Part shown: positions 54,036-64,000 of the stretch, piece after piece
Position numbering within the stretch: position 1 is the first letter of the stretch
How the letters are laid out: every line of letters begins with the position of its first letter
From: Nymphaea colorata
Taxonomy: Eukaryota; Streptophyta; Magnoliopsida; Nymphaeales; Nymphaeaceae
Reading direction: 5' to 3'
DNA length: 64,000 nt
NCBI RefSeq assembly: GCF_008831285.2
Contig: NC_045144.1
Coordinates: 16,789,858-16,853,857 of the forward strand
Notes under the pieces: model-generated
Seen by the model: the letters and a program-made list of their open reading frames with translations, nothing else
The model's database searches: none
Told to the model about the DNA's origin: nothing
Made by a program: the position numbers and the translations under genes

Positions 54036-54482
54036 TAGGGATGTCAACTGATCGGATTCGGATCAGATATATCCTTAATCATATCTGCTTTTTTGGATAT
54101 TCATATATTCGGATTCAAATTTGGATTCGAATTCAAATAAAGAAAAGTCATATCCGAATCCAAATCTAAAATCCAATTTTACAATCCAAATTCGATCCGA
54201 ATCCGTTTTTTATATTTATATCCAAATCCGAATTTTGACGAATTTTGCCAATTTTTCAAATTTAATAGCATTAGATACACGGTATTTGTCTAAAAATGTA
54301 TCTGATCTGAGTCCGTATTTGAACCCAATTGGATATCTATGTATGTCCGAATCCGATCAGATTTCATTTATTAAACCCAAATCCAATCCAATTTCTTTGA
54401 TATTAAATTGTTTTCAATATCCGATTTTTTTGGATCAGTTTGGTCTGATATCCGTTTCAAATAGGATATATTGACATCCTTA
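54036..54482. mobile_element. TAGGGATGTCAA-family MITE, copy 5
   Basis: A 447-bp element from TAGGGATGTCAACTGATCGG to TTGACATCCTTA, with the usual internal 'ggattcggat/atccgaatcc' repeats. It is the copy with the clearest ends, though the flanking duplication is poor. Confidence 0.7.
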
Positions 54483-54817
54483 GGGTTAAAAAAGCTAGTC
54501 ACCTGTTCAAATGTGAAAAACTCAACTATCTTGGTGAATGTCCGCCATATTGATTTGGTGATCATATATTCTGGTAAAATAAACTTGCCCACTTAATTTC
54601 TTACTATGTTTATACTTTTGTAGTAATTCTGTTACTTAAATGTCACTTAATGTCATTATTGATAGCGAACAGTTTGCAACGTGGTTCAAACTCAAGGAGT
54701 AAGAGGTTTAAAACCTGTGGTTGCTGAAACATTTTGCTATTGCTATGGAATGTAAATTTATCCAACCTCTGAACAAAACCAAAACCTTTGATGTATACAG
54801 GCATGGTCTTGGAAAGA

Positions 54818-55080
54818 ACGCTGGGCAAGGGGTCGGGTACCCAACCCGGTCTTGGGCTCGGGCCGACAAGTTATCAGGCCGGCCCAGTGGGCCCAACTAA
54901 GCCCACTTCGTTTCGACAAGATTTTTTAATATATATTTTATTGATTATTATATATAATTATAATATTTTAATATAATTAATTATATTTACACATTATATT
55001 TTTTATTAAAAATATATATTTTTAATTTAATCGAACTGGCCAGATGCCCAGACTTGCTTGAGAATTCGACGCAGCAGCGG
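54818..55080. mobile_element. GC-armed hAT-like MITE, incomplete
   Basis: The left arm is 'gggtcgggtacccaacccgg..ggccggcccagtgggccc', the core is AT-rich, and there is a short right arm 'ggccagatgcccag'. It is related to 35343-35664. No target duplication was found. Confidence 0.5.
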
Positions 55081-56170
55081 TTCTCCTTAATAAAACATTG
55101 AAAAAAAAAATCAGTTTGAAAATCAATGAGAATGCTTGAAAATTATCTTTTAAAAATAAAACGCCGTTGATTTAAAAAAAGATTATCAAAATACTCAAAG
55201 CAGTACGTAGTTAAAACGGACATTATTGCTGTTCTACAATCGGCCGTCAAACTGGTTCAAATTGAAGCCAATTCAGGCGGTTAGTGTATAAATATACGTA
55301 GCGACTTCCCCAAGATACGTATTTTCAAGGCAAGGTGAGTTTTATAAGGAACCAAAGTTTTCCCAGTAGAAGATATGGTGTCTGTGAGCATATATGGTCA
55401 TGAACAAGGTATGTTCTGCGTGCACAATCCCAAGGAGAAAGATTTCAAGCATTCTTTTATTGAAAGATATATTAAAACAGGCCAAGTGGTTACTTATAAA
55501 GACAAATGAATAGGCGATCCAGGTACGAGCGAATCTATTCATCACTAGAGCATTCTCCTTCCAACATAGGATTTTGTCTGTCTAATTTTTTTTTTATATT
55601 ATTTTATGCAAGTAACATAATAATATATTCACCTTATTTGAGATTTAGTTCTTTTGAAGCAGGTTAGATATAGTTTCTGCCGATTTTTCTTGCTTGTCCT
55701 CTTATGTAGAGTGGAATATTAGGTCCGTGCCTTAGGCTAATAATCACTCCAAACTTTTGAAGCTCAAAATTCTAACTCCAGCATGCATTGGCACTACAGG
55801 CCACCCTAAACTAACCAAACTCTTCCTGACTCTATAGGGAAAGAATATGATTTTGGATATTATCCGGTGCCTTGATTATACTCTGAAACTCATTAGTCTG
55901 GTTAATTTGATCCGAAATTAGAGCCCAATTAGTCATCAAACTTTAGTCTGTTAATGAACGATCTTCTTACTGGTTCCAATCCCAATCTGATTCCTGGGGC
56001 ATGTGGAAACTCCAGCTTGGCAGTGTATTGTTTATATAGGAATCCAAATCTAATTCCAAAAACACTAATAAGTCGTTTGATGGCCAAAAAAACACGCGGA
56101 ACAGGACACACTTGTTTTATTTAGTTGAGTTTTCATTTGGACACAGTAAACAGAACGGACGCCTGGACAA
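55081..56170. other. Intergenic DNA before the chimeric gene
   Basis: No gene. 55380-55560 is the third copy of a block found at 34800-34980 and 46385-46550. Confidence 0.4.
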
Positions 56171-56173
56171 AGG

Positions 56174-56222
56174 TATAAATTACTTCCTGTCTTAAACTTA
56201 GACTGTTCCGAGCTCGGAACAG
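56174..56222 (+). promoter_or_regulatory. TATA box and 20-bp perfect palindrome at the presumed start of transcription
   Basis: TATAAA at 56174-56179 is followed 23 bp later by a perfect 20-bp palindrome (56203-56222, centre GAGCTC). By the usual TATA spacing, transcription would start in or next to the palindrome, so it could be a hairpin at the 5' end of the mRNA or a binding site for a dimeric factor. Confidence 0.5.
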
Positions 56223-56329
56223 GCTAGCACCATCTCCTGCCCCGAGAACCCACCCCGGACCTCCTGAGTTGCCCTCTTGTCGAGCTCCTTCTCCCCCTTC
56301 TGAGTCTCCCTCTCGCCCCCGCGGAAGAA

Positions 56330-57480
56330 ATGGCGGCGAGAGCCAGAGGAGGAGGGGGAGGTAGGGTTGTTGAAATGCTGGCGAGGAGGAGCCAGGAGGC
56401 GAGCCCCGAGAGGATGATGGTCTGGACGGAGCAAAGGGCGCCGAGGCAGGAGCGCAGGGTTCTGGTGCTTTACTACCTCTGCAAGAACGGTCAGCTCGAG
56501 CATCTGCATTTCATGGAGGTTCCTCTGTATTCTGTCGAGGGGCTGTGCCTCAGAGGTGAGATTCTCCGAGAGCCTTCCGTCGTCCTTCCTATGCGCTGTT
56601 CGTTTCCGTGTTTTTCTCGTTTGTTTTTGTTGCTTTCGTTTCTTCCCGCTTCCTGAAATCGATCCTGGTTGTTCTTGTCCTTGCAGATGTGACGAGCCAT
56701 CTAAACTTCCTCAGGGGAAAACGAATCACTTCTATGTACTCCAAGCGGTATGGATCGTCCATTTTCCCCTTTCTTCATCTTACTTTTTTTGCTTCTTTGT
56801 TTCCTTCTTCATCTTACTTTTTTTTGCTGAAGTTACTGTGTCTTACTCAACTTTAGCTCTGAATTTACTATTTTTTGTCGTATTTATTATACTTAGCATT
56901 TTTAGACTTTTCTTTACAGTTGCTTTGTTGATCATTGTGTATCTTCTGATTCTTAGTCTGAACCATGTTTCTTTTTTTCAAATTTTAAGTTTTTATCCTT
57001 TAATGATTTAATTTTTCTAGAAAAGGGTGCAAACATTTCTTACGAGTTTCGTATCTCTTTCCTTGAACAGCCGCAATTCCTGCCTACTTCATCATTGCTG
57101 ACAAGACAATCCTATAGTGTGCATGGAGAAATACTCAGGCAAATTTTAACAATTCTTTGATTTCTAGCCACTCCACGCACTTGGCTTACTCTGTTTCGTC
57201 TGTTGATTTTCCCCATAGTGGTGGAGCTCATTTAGGTGGATATAGCTTCAATAATGCTGCTTACCAACAGCATCCAATGACCATGATGAACATCAATAGG
57301 TCGAACCAGAACCAGAACCAGATGCTGAATGAGAGATACATGCAGATGATGTACAACAGGTCTTCTCTCACCCCACTTGCTACCACTTCCTACTACAACT
57401 ATCAGCCACAATCACAGACAGCAGAGTATGCTACCTATTTGTTCAGTGATGATAACACCAGCAGTTGTGCCATCATGTGA
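56330..57480 (+). CDS. Chimeric gene: SOSEKI DIX-like N-terminus joined to an isoprenylated HIPP tail
   Basis: Exons 56330-56555, 56687-56747 and 57168-57480 total 600 bp and encode 199 residues. Exons 1-2 match SOSEKI (DUF966) proteins: 'SPERMMVWTEQ', then 'LYYLCKNGQLEHLHFMEVPL' and 'CLRDVTSHLNFLRGK..TSMYSKR', the first two thirds of the DIX-like polymerisation domain. The last part (usually with a YKNG.VWHDL motif) is absent. Exon 3 matches the C-terminus of heavy-metal-associated isoprenylated plant proteins: Asn/Gln/Met-rich, 'YMQMMYNRSS', 'YNYQPQ', 'FSDDNTSSCAIM', with a CaaX prenylation box and no metal-binding HMA domain. Splice sites are consensus and intron 2 is phase 2 on both sides, so the fusion reads in frame. 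Poly(A)-like AATAAA occurs at 57511 and 57759. It could be a new chimeric gene or two adjoining gene fragments; transcript data would decide. Confidence 0.65.
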
Positions 57481-57807
57481 AGGGGAATGAAAAAAAAAGA
57501 AAAACAAAGAAATAAACATGATGTCTTTGTCTACCGTGTTTAGAATGTAGGAGATAAGGCCTTATTAAGTGTTTCCCCTTTTTTTTTTTTATTTCAGTCC
57601 TTTGTTGAATGATCTACGGTGTTCTCGTTGGTTGCACAACATCTTGTTCGGCATAAGAGGATATGGTTCTGGCCGAATGTGTTGGAACGATATAGTTGGA
57701 TGTTGCTGTAACAATGATGTGTTGCTGTAACAATGATGTATCATGGACTAAGCTCTGTAATAAACTTCTTGCTGCTGGTTTTGTTTATGAAAATGGGATT
57801 TGCTTAT

Positions 57808-57838
<31 letters not shown>

Positions 57839-58248
57839 AAAACAAAATTGACTATAAAAAAACACAAACATTGGACAAAACAAAAACAGACACCGAAATG
57901 AACCGACAGAACGGATAAAACAAACATTTGCGAAACAAACGCTGGACAAGAGGAACTTAGTGTTTTGTTTCTAAAATCATCAAACGTTGGACAAAGAGCA
58001 CCATTATCCATGAGGACATGACAGTAGTCTCATGGACAGGATGTCCTATCCGTCGTGTCTCAATAAACAACAATCAAACGACCTTTAAGAGTACGAAGTT
58101 TCTCAATGATTAGGTGTGAGTGAGAAAAGTATTTTATCTTAGGTGAAAGAGTTGAATCTCATTAGTGGAACCGGTAATAATAACATCTAATTCAATTAGG
58201 TTGCATTTGATGGCCTTTGATCTATATAATGATTGAAAAACTTAGAAA
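57481..58248. other. 3' flank of the chimeric gene
   Basis: Presumed HIPP-derived 3' UTR with AATAAA at 57511-57516 and 57759-57764, and a 19-bp tandem repeat at 57702-57739 ('gttgctgtaacaatgatgt'). A (GA)n tract is at 57809-57834. No further gene. Confidence 0.5.
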
Positions 58249-58606
58249 TAAGGGTGGCAATGAATTGGGTACTCAATGGAGAGTTGGGTATCCAGCCCGC
58301 GATGGGCCAGGCTTTCGCACAATTGAACTGGCCCGATTAAAATATTTGCCAGATTGGGTTATCCCGAGTTGGGTATTGGGGGCCGACTTGACCGGATACA
58401 TATATAGTCACATTACTTATTTTGTTTTCTCTCTCCTCCCCCTTTATGTGTGCGTTTGTGTGCTTGTGTGTGCCATCTTTAGCATATGACACCAGCAATT
58501 GTTGAACATGATATTTAAGCGGGCTAAACTTAGCCGCCGGCAATGACTTCGGGCCACTTCGAGCACCAGTTCGAGCACAACTTTGTCGAGCCCATGCCTA
58601 CCCTTA
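58249..58606. mobile_element. GC-armed hAT-like MITE
   Basis: It starts TAAGGGTGGCAATG. The right end, reverse-complemented, reads TAAGGGTAGGCATG. The flanks 'cttagaaa' and 'cttgaaat' are an imperfect 8-bp duplication. 358 bp, no ORF. Confidence 0.65.
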
Positions 58607-59045
58607 CTTGAAATGAAAGGATATGAATTTGAGAAGTGTCCAAAAAAGGTGGAGACTACCGAAGAAAAGACTCAAAAAATAAACAACAAAAAGGAAAGGT
58701 ATGTGATCACGGATGAGGCTTCGTTTCCTTTTTTATCCATCTCCTTCATTTTCCATGATTTAAGCGTTTTAGATTTCGGGGAATGAGTAGGTGTTGCTGG
58801 TTTTTTACGCGTCTTGGTCCATTTAATGTTACATATTGATCGCTTTAATTTGTAATGTCTCGCCGGCCTCTGTCTTCTTCCTTTCTCAGTGCCTTCATCC
58901 AATGGAAGAACCAGAAAATTTATTAAGCGGCCTTTCTGTTTTGAGATTTTTTTCCTCTATAAATAGAGAGACGCTACCCGCCACTCTTACTTGCAAGAGC
59001 ATCATAGACCACCTGAACATCAATCCTTCTTCTTCTGCTCCAGTG

Positions 59046-59994
59046 ATGGAATCTAGAGTGACCTTGAATTCCTTGGCTCTTCTTCTCCTGATGTTAATCG
59101 TCAGTCATGGTACTGAGATCTCCTATTGTTGCTTTGTTATCTCACATTATTCTTTCCCCTTGTTTCTGCAGTCCTAATCTCGAATCCTGCCTATAGTTTT
59201 ATGCTGCAGATCTTGAAATTGTGAATATATTTTCTTTCTTGTTAGCTTCAATCTTCACAGGTAACTTCTCATTTTGTTTTCGTGTTTTGACATTTTTTTC
59301 AGGATCATTCGTGAAGGTGGTAAACGGGCAGGTACTTTTCTACATTCTGAAATGATTAATGTATTTGTTCTAGAATCAAATGGTTCCGATAAACTACCCG
59401 CTTCAGTACTCCATACTTTCTGCCTCGTTCTTCTTTTCTTTTGGTTCCCAATTTGAGCTTCTCAAGTATGACAGTCCCCTGTTTGTCTCCTTTCCATTGT
59501 TTTACTATTGTTAGTGCTAAGCAAATAGTTCCCAATTAACCATGTCTGATCATCAAAATAGTCTATCTCAAATAAATGAATGCTGAGACTTTTCTTCCTT
59601 ACCATTGCTTCTTTCAACAGAAGTACTTGACTACGATGCTAAATTCGATTCTGACCTGATCATCTGTAATGTATTTTGCTGTTCCGGATTTGATCCATCT
59701 CTTGTACTCAGATAATATGGTAAAGAAGGTTTATAACTAATTAAGGGGAGCGTCTGATGAGCAGAATAGTTTTCATCATTCAGAAACTCACTCTTCATAT
59801 TGCCGCTTAGTTCAAAGGGAAAAAGAAAATGCATCAAATGCCACTTAAAGATTTCATACTTGAAAATGAAATCTATAACACAGCTTGGTTGTGAACAGAA
59901 CCACACCTGGTGCATAGCGAGGCCCTCTAGTGAAGAAACTATGCTTCAGAACAACATTGATTTAGCGTGCTCCAATGGCGTCGACTGCAGCGTG
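59046..59994 (+). pseudogene. X8-domain gene 3, disrupted by a copia retrotransposon
   Basis: Exons 59046-59109, 59303-59331 and the start of exon 3 (59899-59994) follow the exon plan of genes 1 and 2, with the TATA at 58958-58965. Exon 3 reads 'NHTWCIARPSSEET' and continues through 'ACSNGVDCSV', where an LTR begins. The first bases of the LTR, TGTTAG, add one Cys codon and an in-frame stop. The possible product is about 64 residues with only the first three native X8 cysteines. The remaining exon sequence should lie beyond the retrotransposon, outside the window. The signal peptide and splice sites are intact, so the gene was probably functional before the insertion. Confidence 0.85.
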
Positions 59995-60305
59995 TGTTAG
60001 CAGAATTACAGGGATTGCCTCCATTTCTTAGGAAGGTGAATCAAATCACGCCTTTCCTTTCTCACTATTTCCATATCATTTGTTTCCTTTTTTTCTTCAA
60101 AGGAACAGTTATGAGAATTCTGCGTGATTCTCTTACCATAATCTGGTATGGCCTGTACTCTATAAATTGAGGATTCATCCTCCCTATCCTGTATCAAAGA
60201 AAATAAAGGAGAGCTCCCTTTCTCGTGGACGTAGGCATTAGAATGCCGAACCACGTACATGCTTGAGTATTGCTGTGTTCCCAATCTTTATATCTCTTTT
60301 TAACA
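59995..60305 (+). mobile_element. 5' LTR of the copia retrotransposon
   Basis: 311 bp from TGTTAG to TTAACA, with TGTTA/TAACA terminal inverted repeats. It is directly followed by a primer-binding site. The 5 bases before it, GCGTG (59990-59994), are the expected left half of the target duplication. It contains TATA-like sequence near 60160 ('ctctataaattgagg'). Confidence 0.9.
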
Positions 60306-60317
60306 TGGTATCAGAGC
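60306..60317 (+). other. Primer-binding site (initiator tRNA-Met)
   Basis: TGGTATCAGAGC directly after the LTR is the standard sequence complementary to the 3' end of plant initiator tRNA-Met, as used by most plant Ty1-copia elements. Confidence 0.92.
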
Positions 60318-61092
60318 TAGGTTCTTGAAAGGGATTCTTGTCTGCTGTCTGCCGCTAGTTCACGTTTTCTGCTAGTTCATGTTTTCTGATTCCCAGCAAC
60401 TCCATTCACCAGACGTGACGCCGGCAAGCAGAGTTTATTCGAAGGAAGTGACGCCGGCAAGCAGAGGAGGCACCTTCTTCCCATCTTCCAAAATTGGGGA
60501 TTTCTTTGATCTGCCTTGATATCAAAGACGAAGATCACAAAAAAAAAAAAAGGGAACCCATCTTCCAAAATTGGGGATTCCTCTGTTCTGCTTTGCTATC
60601 AAAGAAGAGAGAAAAAAAAAAGAGGGAATATCCTGCGTCGGTTATTTTCCCACAGCAACATCACTCACCGTGAAGATCTGGCAAGCGGCATCGACTGCAA
60701 GTCGTGGATCCGGAGTACCTTGTTCCTCCGAGCGAGATTCCACGTTTCCCAGAGAACTCACCGTGAGATTTAGCAGACGCTTCATCGTCTGTCTCCCATC
60801 AACAGAACCAAGAGTGCCGCTCCTGCTCGCCTGGTGGAATCGCCGCCGGCATGCCTCGCCTGGTGGAATCGCCGCCGGCTCGCCTCACCCGGTGAAAGAG
60901 AAGTCGCCGCCGGCTCCTAACAGCGTACGGGAAAGCGTTCTGAGCGGTGGAGTGCCCTTCCTCATTTACCTCATTCTTACTCCGCCCCTTTCAGTTCTCC
61001 TTTTTTTTTTATTGTCGAGAGGAAGAAAGTTTCTTTCACCAACCGGAGCAGGGCATACTAAATTTGCTTTAGGGCGTATTAAATTTGCTTTC
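60318..61092 (+). other. Leader region of the retrotransposon with internal repeats
   Basis: A 5' untranslated leader, GC-rich in its middle. Several short segments are repeated: 'gtgacgccggcaagcagag' twice (60415-60465), 'cccatcttccaaaattggggatt' twice (60479 and 60559), and 'cgcctggtggaatcgccgccgg' twice (60828-60880). It is open in one frame into gag, but has no recognisable protein. Confidence 0.6.
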
Positions 61093-61980
61093 ATGGCCAG
61101 CATTCAAACTGGAGCTGCTCAAGGAGACGAAAATTCGAGAGGATTAAAATCATCTGATCAACATGACAATACATTAAAAATCACATCTACTCTCCTCAAC
61201 GGCGCAAATTATTTAAGTTGGGCCAGGGCTGCACGTTTATTTTTGAGTGGGAGATCTAAAGCAGGATACATCAACAGAAAAATCCTCTGAGTGGGAGATC
61301 TAAGGCAAGATACATCAACAGAAAAATCCAGCAGCCTGCATCTAATGATCCTAGGTACGAGGAATGGGAGTCGGAAAATGATATGGTCATGTCCTGGTTA
61401 ATAAATTCTATGGAACCGTCTATAGCTAACATGTTCATGTATCAAGAAACGGCCCAAGGCATTTGGGAGTCGCTGAAAGAACTCTTCAGCGAGCAAAATA
61501 ATCTTGCTCGTATATATCAAATTAAATGTGAGATTGCTAATCTCACTGTGGGAAACAAAGATATTCAACTTTATATCGAGCGTCTTCACAGTCTCTTCGA
61601 TGAACTTCTTCAATACCGACCGGCCACATCGGATCCCGATATCTTCAAGCAACGGTTCGAGGAAGATAAAATTTTCAAAGTGTTAGCTGGTCTCACGGAC
61701 GACTTTGAAACCTTGCGCAGTCAAATCTTGAACTCTTCTCCTTTTCCAACATTCAACACTGTCTGCCAAATCATTCAAAGAGAAGTATCTAGGCGAAGAG
61801 TCATGAATTCATCCCACAAAGATGAAGTTGCAGGTTAAAACTCTGAGAAAATGGTGTATGTTTCTCGCACCCAAGATGGACAGAGACGTGGACGCAACAA
61901 TATGAGACCACGCAGCAAGATGAAGTACACTCATTGCAAAAAGATCGGTCACACCCGTGAACGATGCGTGAACGATACTG
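61093..61980 (+). pseudogene. Retrotransposon gag, degenerate
   Basis: The gag starts at 61093 ('MASIQTGAAQGDE'), with the copia-type gag (UBN2-like) region '..LLNGANYLSWARAARLFLSG' and, in another frame from 61383, '..MVMSWLINSMEPSIANMF'. There are three breaks. A 44-bp tandem duplication (61245-61288 and 61289-61332) shifts the frame and gives a stop at 61288-61290. A TAA interrupts at 61836-61838. An 11-bp duplication (61956-61966 and 61967-61977) shifts the frame just after the zinc knuckle. The knuckle reads Y-x2-C-x4-H-x4-C, the first Cys being replaced. No functional Gag is expected. Confidence 0.8.
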
Positions 61981-64000
61981 GGAGATCATAGGGAGACCCG
62001 AGAAAGAGAAACCAACCACATTTTTGAAGGAGATCAATTTGGCAAATTTGGTTAAAAAAGACGATTTGGAAAATTTTTTTCAAAGGTTCTCCAAGACCAA
62101 TCTCGTCTCATCTCAACCTGTCAATGAAAGCTCTGAAGGTAAGACGATGACTTTTCTTTCTATGACCAAAAATAATACTTGGATTATTGACTCCGGAGCA
62201 ACCGATCACATGACTAGTGAATCATCTACACTTAGTGAATTTGTCAAAGATTATAAACAGTCTGTATTCACTGCTGATGGGTCTTCCATAAACGTTGAAG
62301 GTGCTGGAAAAATGACGTTTTTAGGAAATAAAAAATCTACAGTTCTCCTTATTCCAAAACTTGCTGCAAATTTAATTTCAGTTAGTAAGATTACTCAAGC
62401 TCACAATTGTTTGGCATTTTTTTCTCCCAAGGACGTGACGTTTCAGGAACTAAACTCGAAGAAAGTGATTGGTAAGGGTCATCTCCAAAGAGGATTATAT
62501 GTTCTAGACGATGATTGTGTTAGCCTTCTCACCAACAGCCAACAAAACTCTGAGTACCGGATATGGCATTCAAGATTGGGGCATATTTCAAATCGAAGCA
62601 TCAAACAACTTATTCCTCACCTCACCACAGAAGATTGGGCATGTGACGCGTGTAAGTTCTCAAAATTCACTAGACTTCCTTTCCAATCATCTGTAGAAAG
62701 ATCTTTAGAAATGTTTGATCTTATACACTCGGATGTATGGGGCCGGCTCCTGAGATATCTCATACCAGATATAGATATTATGTTTCTTTTATTGATGATA
62801 TGACTCGTGTAACTTGGATTTATTTCCTCAAGAATAAAGGTGAGGTACCAAATATATTTGAAGAGTTCTATAATCTCATTTATACTCAGTACGAAATCAA
62901 GATAAAGAAACTTCGTTCCGATAATAGTGGAGAGTATGTTAATGACCATCTTAAAGAGTTTATGCGAAAAAAAGACATACAACCCCAATACACGTGTGCT
63001 AGAACCCCTCAACAAAATGGTGTTGTAGAGAGGAAAAATCATCAACGTCTAAACATCGCTCGTGCTCTCATGATACACATGACTGTACCACAAAAATATT
63101 GGAATGAAGCTATTGGTACCGACTGCTATATATCCAATCGGATTCCTAATTCTAGCATTGATGGAAAGGTACCTCTTGAACTCCTCCTCAAACGGTTGAT
63201 CTCCGTTAGACATCTCAAAGTCTTCGGGTGCAAGTGTTATGTCCATGTGCAGGAAAAAAACAGAAATAAATTTCAGAAATGTGTAGTTAAAGGGATTTTT
63301 ATGGGATATTCCAGCAAAAAACATAGCTACCGATGTCTTGATCCCATTACAAACAAGATGATAGTCTCACGAGATGTAAAGTTTTACGAGTCTGAAAGAT
63401 ACTTTGAAAATATACAACAAGATGAGAATTCTTCTCAGCCCGCCAATGAAATGAGCAATATCTCTTGCCCATTGACTGATATCTTTAATCAAGTACCTCA
63501 CCGGCAAATCAATGAGGTAAACCAGCCCTTGCAAATTCAAGAAGTGACTGGTGAAAGAGGAAATCAAACTCCTACCTTAGACGACACTACTGTTCCTCAA
63601 GTCAAACATTCTTCTCGTCAATGCAGGCCTCCGGTCAGGTTAAGTGATTACTATACCTATCTTGCCACTGACAATATTCATTCTATTGAAAAGTATTTAT
63701 CTTTTGACGGATTCTCAGAGCAGTATAAATCTTATGTTCATGCAACCTACAAACTCCAAGAGCCGAAAAAATTTGAAGAAGCCTGCAAAGATGTCAAATG
63801 GATAGATGCCATGAAAGAGGAACTTAAAGCTCATGAAAAAAATCGTACGTGGGAATTTGTCCCTTGTCTAGAGAAAAAAAAATTGGTTGGATGCAAATGG
63901 ATTTACAAAATTAAATTCAAAAGCAATGGAGAAGTAAAACGATACAAAGCGCGACTTGCTACAAAGGAATTCACTCAGACTGAGGGTATTGACTACACAG
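61981..64000 (+). pseudogene. Retrotransposon pol: protease, integrase, start of reverse transcriptase (partial)
   Basis: The frame through 62803 contains the aspartic protease motif 'TWIIDSGATDHMT' (near 62178) and the GAG-pre-integrase motif 'IWHSRLGHIS' with the H..H..C..C zinc region ('CDACKFSK'). It continues to 'LIHSDVWG'. A one-base loss near 62743 shifts the frame. From about 62752 to the window end (64000) an uninterrupted 416-codon frame carries the integrase core ('YRYYVSFIDDMTRVTWIYF', 'LRSDNSGEYVN', 'TPQQNGVVERKN') and the beginning of the copia reverse transcriptase ('GCKWIYKIKF', 'RYKARL'). The YVDD active site and RNase H lie outside the window. The order PR-IN-RT identifies Ty1-copia (Pseudoviridae type). 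Confidence 0.88.

Overview
The window is nuclear DNA of a flowering plant. The evidence is the gene families (STIG1-like, GDSL esterase, X8/PDCB-like, SOSEKI, HIPP), GT-AG introns, TATA boxes 80-95 bp upstream of start codons, long (TA)n/(GA)n microsatellites, hAT-type MITEs and a Ty1-copia retrotransposon with an initiator-tRNA-Met primer site. I cannot name the species from the sequence.

Layout. (1) 0-23 kb is an array of diverged duplications. It holds three intact, intronless STIG1-like genes (1690-2067, 11309-11716, 19563-19964), alternating with STIG1 relics in which only the promoter and 5' leader survive. Insertions have expanded this array: a 996-bp hAT-type element whose empty site is visible in the paralogous copy, several MITEs, and an 874-bp tandem duplication. 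(2) 24.3-29.5 kb is a five-exon GDSL esterase gene with transposon-filled introns. (3) 32.3 kb and 39.5-40.0 kb hold two STIG1 pseudogenes. (4) 37.3-38.5 kb, 49.8-51.3 kb and 59.0-60.0 kb hold three copies of a small secreted X8-domain gene with an identical exon plan. The third is broken by the retrotransposon. (5) 40.7-44.4 kb is a second GDSL gene with the same exon plan. (6) 56.3-57.5 kb is a chimeric three-exon gene, the best candidate for something new. It joins the N-terminal part of a SOSEKI DIX-like domain, in frame through phase-matched introns, to the tail of a heavy-metal-associated isoprenylated plant protein (HIPP) ending in the prenylation box CAIM. (7) 60.0-64.0 kb is the 5' LTR, PBS, gag and part of pol of a degenerate copia element that runs off the window.

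STIG1, GDSL and X8 genes recur in the same order and orientation with matching flanks, so the region appears to have grown by repeated segmental duplication of a [STIG1-GDSL-X8] block. All three families encode secreted proteins of the cell wall or reproductive extracellular matrix. A shared pathway is inference only. All intact genes are on the + strand. Coordinates of multi-exon genes were worked out by hand from paralogue comparison and splice-site consensus, without a search or alignment program.
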